Of a DNA stretch of 64,000 nucleotides, positions 55,985-64,000 are shown piece after piece. This DNA is from Parelaphostrongylus tenuis. Its lineage: Eukaryota > Nematoda > Chromadorea > Rhabditida > Metastrongylidae. Each line of letters opens with the position of its first letter. Positions within the stretch are counted from its first letter, which is position 1. The stretch lies in assembly GCA_019055375.1 (NCBI GenBank), contig JAHQIW010007342.1, positions 186,001 to 250,000 on the forward strand. Reading direction: 5' to 3'. The notes under the pieces were generated by a model that was not told the origin of the DNA, searched no databases, and saw only the letters and a list, made by a program, of their open reading frames with translations. Made by a program: the position numbers and the translations under genes.

Positions 55985-56575
55985 TTCGACCTCTACCGAC
56001 TTGAACTACTAGAAGTGGTGGTAAACAAGTAAACCTGGAACAGGTAAATCGTGGGTTCAAACCGCGCCCTGTTTTGTATACCCCGCAGAGCCTTTACATT
56101 TATATTGTAACAAATCATAGTGTTTGGGATCTGCTCCAGATATCTATGTTAATTAATGGAAAAGAAAAGATTTTTAAACTCGACCCCATATCTGTCAGCG
56201 TGACTCGGTTCAAGGTCGATAGCGTCTACCTGGGCTAAACCGTTGACGGATTGGTCGCTGACAGATCAGATGCGCATTGTTGTAGAATAAATGGTGTCAA
56301 GATAGGCGTCGGTGGTGCAAAGGGATAGACGCGCAACTCTGGACTGATTGAAATGCGGGTATATAGTCACTATAGTCACGACCTGACGCAAATGTTTATA
56401 CACATCACTCTGCATCAATGGACATATTTGTAACATCATACCACCGCTAGAAGCGGTTAAACAAACAAGGAATTACTTATGTGAAGAGTGAGTTCAAAAC
56501 ATTTGCGTCAGTGGAATCGAATCCACATTTCACCCTGTCCGGGGGAGCTTGCTCAAACGATGCACTACTGACGTC
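55985..56575. repeat. Cluster of tRNA-like half elements
   Basis: Three partial copies: 56016-56090 (GTGGGTTCAAACCGCGCCC), 56300-56420 (GGCGTCGGTGGTGCAAAGGG ... CACATCACTCTGC) and, inverted, 56486-56575 (GAGTTCAAAACATTTGCGTC, GAATCGAATCCACATTTC). All belong to the GAGTGATATGCAAAAC foldback family; none is a complete tRNA. Confidence 0.6.
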
Positions 56576-56834
56576 TTCAATTCATAGTAAAAGAAAAAAA
56601 AGTAATCAATTTTTAAGACTAGTTTATTCTGCCGGACGAGAGGCCTTATGGAATGGACATGTACGAGAAGTAGCGACGTGTATTTCATGTATGTTACGAG
56701 CGGTACAAAGCAGTGGATAGTGATGCGCACTATTCATAAATCACAATCTGGGCCCCTCTATCAGTGCTCTTGACATGTCCAAAAGGAGGAGCCTTGGTTA
56801 CGTTGTCCTCAAGTGAGAAGAGTCTTCTCAAATC

Positions 56835-57074
56835 ATCATTCTGTGGCAGCAGTATAGAGAGCAATTCTCAAGCAAAGGCGAAGCAATACGAGAAGTGCTT
56901 AAGGACATTTGTGGAGGACGAAAGTGAGGAAACGAATTGATTGCAATAAGTACTGGAATGCACACAGTAGATGTGATGACGGGTAATCTGAGAGAAACTG
57001 TTGCAGAAATGATCATTAGATGCCAGCAGCGACATTCTTGTAATGCGCACGAAATGATTTTCCCTATGGTAAGA
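56835..57074 (+). pseudogene. Unidentified protein-like stretch with one in-frame stop
   Basis: Plus strand reads IILWQQYREQFSSKGEAIRE, VLKDICGGRK, a TGA, then GNELIAISTGMHTVDVMTGN and LRETVAEMIIRCQQRHSCNA, ending HEMIFPM at a GTAAGA donor (57069). The composition is typical of a real exon on both sides of the stop. No family recognised. Either a decayed exon or a single-base error. Confidence 0.3.
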
Positions 57075-57834
57075 GTTCTCAATGTTTCAAAAATAGAAGA
57101 CCATGTATAGAGTATAAGAGAAGTTTGGTGAGGTTACGGCGCAAAATCAACCCGTTGACCGTGTAACGCGTGTAGTGCAAGTCACATTAAGCCATGCGCT
57201 GCATGCACACAAGGAACGTTTACAGAAAAGTTTAAAGGTTGCTTAGGAAACGAAAGTCAGTCAGAATGCTGGGAAATATCATAGAAATACCAAATTGTAA
57301 CACAAAGGTGGAGCCTTTATTTACTTGTGCGCCTTATTTACTTTACTATTACCGGTCAATATGTAGGATGTACATAAACTCATAGCGAGTGAACTAAAAA
57401 ATTAGACGTGAAATAGATCCATCAACCACTCTTATCCAGGCGTCGGCTGCAAATATTAAAGTGGGATATCTCTCATGGTTTTCGAGTGGAGTTAACAACT
57501 AAGGTCTTTGAGGATTGCGAACTTCAGAATATAATGGTAGTATTGAAGTTCTGTTCAGAGGTCTATGTAGCCGAGTGGTTATAGTAGCTTGCAGTACACG
57601 TGGTCGTTTGGTCGATCTCGTGCCAAGCGCACTCCAGGCCGGCCATTCTTTAGATGTTGGAAACTTGGTACCAAACTCGTCTGCGAGGATAGCAGCACTG
57701 ACATAATTTATCGATGTTCCTTTTGTGCAGCAGAAGCGACCTGTTTCATGATCCTGTTTATCGTTCGATGAGAAATTGATTCTCTTAAATGGCTACGATC
57801 GGCTTACTCTTTGAAGTACCGATGAAATTCCACA

Positions 57835-58170
57835 TCACTTCCCAAAACCGGAACCGTACTGGAAGCAAGTTATGGTTATCGTTCTGCTCTGCAGCTTGTT
57901 TGGATCATACAGCTTACCGATTCCGGGTGAACCTGTAATCGCGAGAATTATGTCCAGAGAATCTACGAAATTCACCATAACTTCAACAGTTCTAATATTG
58001 GTCAACACAGAAGCATCAGTCATCTTCCATAAAAATTCGTCACTACACGTAACCTCATCAAGGATGCAAAAGTCGAGATAGCGAACTATTGGAACTATGC
58101 TTCTTCCACCATACTGACAAGACCTCCCGCCTATCGACCACCACTTTGTTAGACATCTTGGAAAGTATTC
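57835..58170 (-). CDS. Possible exon of a Cys/Trp-containing nematode protein
   Basis: Open on the minus strand after a TTTCCAAG acceptor-like site: CLTKWWSIGGRSCQYGGRS, IVPIVRYLDFCILDEVTC, then a longer tail. The spacing of WW, Cys, Gly-Gly and ...LDEVTC vaguely resembles nematode-specific secreted cysteine domains, but I cannot name one. No second exon was found. Confidence 0.25.
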   Translation of the reverse strand, partial: EYFPRCLTKWWSIGGRSCQYGGRSIVPIVRYLDFCILDEVTCSDEFLWKMTDASVLTNIRTVEVMVNFVDSLDIILAITGSPGIGKLYDPNKLQSRTITITCFQYGSGFGK

Positions 58171-58189
58171 ACGCGAAAAATGCTTCAAA

Positions 58190-59900
58190 ATTAAGACGAA
58201 GCCGAAAATTCACTCAACGACCTGTCGCATTTAGAAGGCTAGGGCTTTGAGTACCGAGAATGTATGAAATTTTTTCGCATAATCAGAGGTGTTTAGAGTT
58301 CAATAAATCATCCTTCAGTCAATAAAATTAGTTCCTTGCTAGAATTTGCCTCGTTTATGATGTAAGTTGGAATCGTGCATTGGTTTTCGCACAATATAAT
58401 ACTTGTTTCCATTATAATCCGTGGGTCTCAATGTGTCGCTCTTCAGGCACATTTTAAGGTTTTCTTTTGATAAGCTTCTTTATAATTCGGCGTTTTCTTG
58501 ATGAGCAGTCCGAAAGGCCCCTCAGAACTTCTTATCAAGGAAAATCACTGAATTATTAAATCCCTAGTGCTGACTGTAAAGTGAATTGGTGCTCATAGTG
58601 ATATTCGTTCTGACGAGGCCGCCAGCCCCACCGACACCTCTACTGTCTCACGTTTCAATAAAAAGTTTTCATCGGTATCAAAGAAAACTTCAAATGGGCT
58701 GTGTCCTCTCATCTTAGCCACGTTGATAAGTTGTACTTTCTCAGCTTGCATGATCAGGTCCTCTTTAGAAGACGCTCATGCACAGAACGCTCATTGTAGA
58801 TGCTGGTCGTATTTTTAGTTTTTGGAATTGAGATAACTTTTATTGGCACTAAAGTGTCAGAAGCTTCTCCGCATGCGTTCTACTCAAGCTGACGTGTAAT
58901 GAGCACCCTAGAAAACAGGAGAATGAGACCCGTTCATTTTGTTGTGCTTGATTTTTGATACCCATATAGCTTGCTGAACCTTGAACGCGCTGGTGAGTGG
59001 TTCCACTCGCGAATAGGTTGCCACTCTTTCCTCCAAATGAGCAAGAAGATAACTTATTAAAAGTAGCTTCTGACCACAGTCCTCGTATGTCCCAGTGGTA
59101 CAAATCCATTATTGAAACGGAAAAAATTGAAATTATGGAAGTAAAGGGCGTTGTTCGCTAGCGAAGAACTTCCCACTAGACCATTTCTTATCATTCAAAG
59201 CTTGGAATCCTGAAAAATCAAAATCTCCTTTTTTTCTGGTTATGGACTTCTTACACTGCTGTAGCAGTTGAAATAAAACTATTCTCCATACGTGACACGC
59301 GTTATCGTGCGTGTCGCTGGACAGAGCTTATCCCCTAAATTATCAATAATCTTCCGATAAATAATCCTTAAATTATCAATAATTCCGGTAGCGTTAATCT
59401 CATCGATTTCAAAAGTATACTTGTTTTATGAGAAGGCCTTCATAAAGCACTGTAGCAAGGAAAATAAAATTGTGTTTCACAATTGTCGTTCGTCGTCTTG
59501 CGTATTTTTCACAGTACAGAGCTCTTCCTGTACTGCTAGTAATCGTTCGACAGCGTAAACTCGGATATTTCAAAAACGTTCTTGATTTCTGAAAAAGACT
59601 TTTCACAGCGCTGCAGCAAGGAAAATGACATTGTGTTTCACAAGCGTTAAGCATTACCGCATGTATATTCGTTTTTTATTTGAGAATTTTTCTCCGTCTT
59701 CAAGAGATTTCTAGGTTTTCTGTGTTGAATATGTAGAAGAAACTTTGTTCAGTCGTTATGTGGGCTTACGCTTTCCATTTCCATTTGGTCTTACCAAGTG
59801 AAATTTGCTAATAATTCCAAGCCTATGTAGCTGAACTCATGTACGAAAAGCATATTGATGTATAGAGGAAATCTTGCAGTATCAATCTAGCAGCCGATTC
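58190..59900. other. Spacer without recognisable genes
   Basis: Short frames only. From about 59170 onward the sequence is internal family A repeat (GAAAATAAAATTGTGTTTCAC repeated twice at 59458 and 59624). Confidence 0.45.
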
Positions 59901-59906
59901 TCTTTA

Positions 59907-60778
59907 ATTAGGAGGGGACAAATGAAAAACCGGACTCATTCACTGGAGAGGAGCATTTTATAGGAGTGTTAGTAACCATTCGAAAGCTGAGACTTGAGGC
60001 TTAAAGCCCTAGCCGTTTTTTGAAATCATCCTTTTAAAACGCTGTAGCATCCGGACCAAAAATTATGTTTTACACTCGTAAATTCGCCTTCATTTTTTCA
60101 CGCGTATAGTTCGCTGGAAGCCGAAAAAGCATATCAATGTGTAGATAAATCTTCGTATAATCTTAGTCAATTGTTTTATCTTGATTTTCTTTGGAAGTGG
60201 AGGAATAATTCCCAATTGAATAACAATACATCGATCATCCCGCCTCTCCCCGCGCCTCTCACGCCCTTACCACGGCCCTTGCCTTGTCTAATATCTGGTA
60301 AACAGCGTTGGCAAAAACGTAAAACTCGGCTTTAGTTTCCCTCCTAAACAGTATTTCCGGAGAATAAGTATGTTGCTAGAATCAGGAATCATCATGCTAT
60401 CAGATGATTACTAAAAATCTAACGAAAGAGCTCTGTCCGGCGAGGTTCAAAGCACAAATCAAATAACTGAAGGAGATTAAAAGTGCTTCTTGGAAAACAA
60501 ACACATTTTTGAGTCCTTTGGAGCTTGTGCTGTAGTTTAAGTATAGCACTCTAAGGAAGGAGTTTTGTCCAGCGAAATATAAGCGATACATGAGAAAAAG
60601 CATGGTTTAAAGGAACATGATTTAATTTTGTATGTGACATGCGTCATAAAGTGGTGTTTTGAAAAACCGGCGACGTGAGGCTGTAGTCTGCAGTCTCAGC
60701 TTTCGAATGGTTAATAGCAATCCTGTGAAAAGTTTCTATGCAGCGAAGGAGATCGGTTTTTATTTGTCCCCTCCTAAT
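59907..60778. repeat. Long-TIR foldback, family A variant
   Basis: ATTAGGAGGGGACAAAT at 59908 and its exact complement at about 60762-60778, followed inward by inverted copies of CCGGACTCATTCACTGGAG. More family A sequence continues to about 61250, suggesting nested or fused copies. Confidence 0.7.
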
Positions 60779-61557
60779 CAGAGCGAGCCTCAAAGCCATA
60801 TGTTTCATCTTAGTTTTTCAAAGCCGAGGAAAATCGTGAGTTCAAAACAACGCCTTCACATGTGAACTGCGGGTGGGCGTCTATCGATTGCGTATCGACC
60901 CACAGCCATTCACACACCTTAGCCGACAAACAATGTGCGGAATGTTTGAAGCTCAATCTTATTTTCCCTGCTGCAGTACAGTCAAACGGTTTTTCTAGAA
61001 AACAAACTGCGACGTTGGTTCGTCGAAGCTTGCGCTATCGAATGGTTACTGATGGTTTGAGCGAAGAGCTCTGTCCTGCGAAATATACGCGTGTGTGCGA
61101 CACAATTCTATTTACCTTGCTACAGTGCTCTAAGAGACCTTTTGATTGACAAATACACTTTTGAGATCGCCGAGATATGCGCTATCTAATGATCACTGAC
61201 AGCCTAGGGAAAAGCCCTGCACTCAAATCACTCGTAAGGTTAATGAGAACGCGAAATGGTGTTTTAGCGCAATTCAAATCTAGCTTGCATTACGAGAAGT
61301 TGTTTTCAACGGATTCTGGTTAATTCTCTCGAATTAGGGTCCTGGGAAGGTACTATGCATACCCAGCACTTACCCATTATGCGACTGACAGTAACAGATT
61401 GACTTCAACTAATCAGAGTAATTGTCCACAGACGACTATATACATGTTCCAAATGAACATATCTAATCTATAAGTATGAAAACCATGAACGGAATATAGT
61501 TTGCACATTTATGCGACGTACTGTTGTAAATTTTTTTTCATTATTCTTCTAAAACAG

Positions 61558-62956
61558 TTTTGCAGCTTTTCGATACTTCTGTGACTGGTGGGAAGTACTT
61601 ACGATCTGTTCTGGCACTGGACTCATTTTGCGCTCTGAATCCAAGATGTAACAGCACAGATTTTGAGAAAATGGCGGAATGTGCTTCTCTATTGGAAATG
61701 GTGCATCAGTTTTGTCTACGGATATGTTTACTTCTCACTTTTTTCGCTGTTTGGTCCCTACTCTCCCAAGGTCTATCTTGTGTAGTATCGCGCCTAATAG
61801 TTAGAGCTAGCAAATTTGCAAATATTACAGATACAGAGCTTCTTTCCTGATTGTAGACGACGTCATGGACGAGTCGGAAACGCGACGTGGCAAGCTGTGC
61901 TGGCACAAAAATGTGAGTGTTTTGTTATAGTGAAAGGCGACGACACTTTGCTCAAACTTTCGAGTTTCTAGACTGAGTTTCGTCTTGAAAATTTGTAGTT
62001 AGATGTGTATGAAGCTTTCTGTTCTATGTTATGAGGCTTCCTGCAATATTCACTGGAATTTTCAATAATCGCCAAGGAAAGATGAGTTGTTCACTTTTAG
62101 GTCGATGTTGGCTTGAGTGCTGTGAATGATGCGATGTTATTGGACGCATTTATCGATGAAATATTACGGTACTGTTTTGCAGGAGAAAGCCCAGGGCTTT
62201 TTTGCTTGTCTTTCCCAATCAAAATCACATAACTAATTAATTTGATTACTGTTTCGCATAGTCCGAAAGTTAGATTTTGCATAAATCTCGACACTCAATG
62301 ATTAACTCCTTGACGACCAAGTTGAAATTTGGGCGCGGCATGCGACGTGGTCGCGCGGCGAGCGCGGCAAGCCAGAATCACATGCGGCAGTCTTCTAATC
62401 AAATTTTCTACTCTTCCTCGTAACTAAAAGGAGATTAATCGCCAGCAAATCATAGGAGGTGATACAAGAGAGGTCATAAACTATTTAGTAGAATATGTCA
62501 TTCCTCACTAGAACCCTGTGTTAATGAAAAAAGCCAGATACTCGCGAAACTGGGGTGTTCTATACTGTTATTGAACATTTTTATGCTGTCTTTTCCATAT
62601 TCATTCATTAATCAATCATATCTGTCTTCTATTTTTAATGTTGACAATTTCTTGTTCTTATCTATTACCACATATGAATAATAACCACATAACCAACTAG
62701 TTTATCTTTTTGTTCCTCTGAAATCAAAAATTACGATGAAATCTTCAAGTTTTGAAGCTGCTTTCATTTTATGAATTACCTCAAAGTCATGATAGTGAGT
62801 GGAAATGAGAAGTTGATCAATCGTCTGTCAAAATCATGCTGCACACTGCGTGCGATGCCATCTCATAATTGATTTTCAGTAATTTCTCGATTATTAGTAA
62901 ATTCCTGGAGTTGAAGCCTTTTGAATTACAAAGACTTTCTTCTATCTATTTCATGG
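61558..62956 (+). CDS. fdps-1: Farnesyl pyrophosphate synthase, internal exons (partial)
   Basis: Exons: 61558-61725 (LQLFDTSVTGGKYLRSVLAL ... ECASLLEMVHQFCLR), 61857-61912 (DDVMDESETRRGKLCWHKN), 62101-62168 (VDVGLSAVNDAMLLDAFIDE) and tentatively 62898-62956 (KFLELKPFELQRLSSIYF). VTGGK supplies the isopentenyl-PP-binding Gly-Gly-Lys, DDVMD is the first Asp-rich motif (FARM) binding Mg-diphosphate, and RRGxxCWxxxxVGLxAxNDAxLL is diagnostic of FPP synthases. Family role: condenses IPP with DMAPP and GPP to make FPP for prenylation, dolichol and quinones. Phases agree at every GT-AG junction used. The first junction gives one residue more than usual before DDVMD, so that boundary may be slightly off. 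The N-terminal exon and everything after the first third (including the second Asp-rich motif) were not found in the window. Confidence 0.82.
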
Positions 62957-64000
62957 GTACCTACGTTTCCGCGTTTATTCTGTACTGCGAGCACATTCTA
63001 CCGTGATTATCTTGACACTGGAATATCCGTACCGTTTACGCCCTCTACGTATTCCTTTAAGTTGAATGCCCTGAAGAACACTTCTAGCACCTTGATCAAT
63101 TCAGCACTCTCGTAGTAAGTCCAATGTGACCACATCCAGGTGGTTAGACGCCTAACAGTAAAACAGAGTCCTTCATGATGCCCAACTGCTTCCGATGGGT
63201 ATCGTTCTTCACCAATGGGAGTATTGGCTCCACTGCATGATCTGTTTCGGTTCTTCCGTCTACACGTTCCAAACAACTGCTTGAAGCTCTTACTTCATCT
63301 TTAGGCTAATGAATTTTTGCATAATCTTGTTTTCAGATATAGTTCACGGATGCAAGGAGGAGTTAGGTACTTTTGCGTTACGGACACTATGGCCTAAAGC
63401 CAATTGTGTCTAGATGAACATTGGCAGACATATCTGTGGCGATCGGAGGGATGACGTGGTAAAAAAGACGTCTTATTCTACGATATCAAACGAAATGAGG
63501 ATAGGAGTCACAGTAGCTTGTAGTTTTCCTACCGAACGCGATTCCCTGAACGTACTAGTTTACTTTCTACTGAAAATGCCTTTGAAATTTTTCTTCTGTA
63601 GTATATCGCTCCCTTGTGATGTTAAATGTTCAAACTATCTAAATTTCGCTATATAGCTCTCAACAGAATCCTCGGCGAAGTTCAAGCAGTGATATCACTA
63701 TACCGAAGGCGAGGCGTATCTTTCCCCGCGCTGGTATTACTCCCTAAAAAGCCTTTTTATAAACCAAGTCTAGTACTGAAATCTCTATTTTTGGCTATCG
63801 AAAGACTGCTATTAGTCTACTGAAAAAAAGAGTTATAGTGTAATTGTACTTTACTATGGAAGTGCTCAAATTGATCATGCGACTTCGTCGATGATTACCC
63901 GGCCGCAACTAAACTCCATATGTTTCTTCCACGGTTCCACATTGCGGAGCATGAGTTTTCGAGTTAAATTCTCATAACATAGGCGATAGAAATGCGCAAG
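62957..64000. other. Right-edge region, presumed FPP synthase intron
   Basis: No further FPP synthase exon could be recognised. 63560-63840 has family A-like sequence (GAAAGACTGCTATTAGTC). The rest is unassigned. Confidence 0.4.

Noticed and set aside
1..64000. CRISPR arrays, bacterial operons, prophage or plasmid features
   Set aside because: No regularly spaced direct repeats; gene structure and repeats are eukaryotic throughout.

Overview
The window reads as a piece of a parasitic nematode genome, most likely clade V/strongylid (hookworm-like; this is inference). Evidence: five conserved eukaryotic genes are split into short exons with nematode splice signals (TTTTCAG acceptors, GTRAGT donors). 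Acceptor-like TTTTCAG/TTTTAAG sites lie directly upstream of two start codons, as expected for spliced-leader addition. Introns and spacers are packed with tRNA-derived SINEs, foldback elements and decayed retrotransposon and mariner copies. There is no sign of bacterial or viral organisation.

Layout. 1-3003 (minus): 5' part of an RTF2 (replication termination factor 2) gene, running off the left edge. 3004-4827: spacer shared with a divergent neighbour. 4828-9791 (plus): complete CHMP2B/VPS2-type ESCRT-III gene, six exons. 11696-19130 (minus): AP endonuclease/exonuclease III gene (exo-3/APE1), eight exons, with large repeat-filled introns. 19131-25490: repeats only. 25490-36550: a roughly 3.3-3.6 kb unit present three times in tandem, each with a minus-strand small single-RRM gene (rbm-3-like); the middle copy is the only clean one. 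36600-44200: repeats (RT and mariner fragments, foldbacks). 44207-52532 (plus): complete WAVE/SCAR gene (wve-1), ten exons. 52533-61557: repeats plus a few unassigned open stretches. 61558-62956 (plus): internal exons of farnesyl pyrophosphate synthase, not completed before the right edge.

The host genes have unrelated jobs (DNA repair, replication termination, membrane scission, actin nucleation, isoprenoid synthesis, RNA binding) and no operon logic is evident, apart from the head-to-head RTF2/CHMP2B pair. Four of them carry +1/-1 frame breaks inside otherwise perfectly conserved exons, mostly beside short homopolymers. Residual assembly indels are more likely than parallel pseudogenisation.

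The most notable content is in the repeats. At least two foldback families carry hammerhead self-cleaving ribozyme cores (CTGATGAG or CTGACGAG, a short helix, CGAAAC, then a near loop-less 4-bp stem III ending in a GTA or GTC cleavage triplet). The cores lie in mirror orientation in the two arms. Two copies of one family are inserted into older foldback elements and are flanked by 11-13 bp direct repeats that look like target-site duplications, which suggests small ribozyme-bearing non-autonomous elements. A separate set of foldbacks has tRNA-half-like arms (B-box-like GGTTCGAATCC) closed by a GAGTGATATGCAAAAC terminal inverted repeat.
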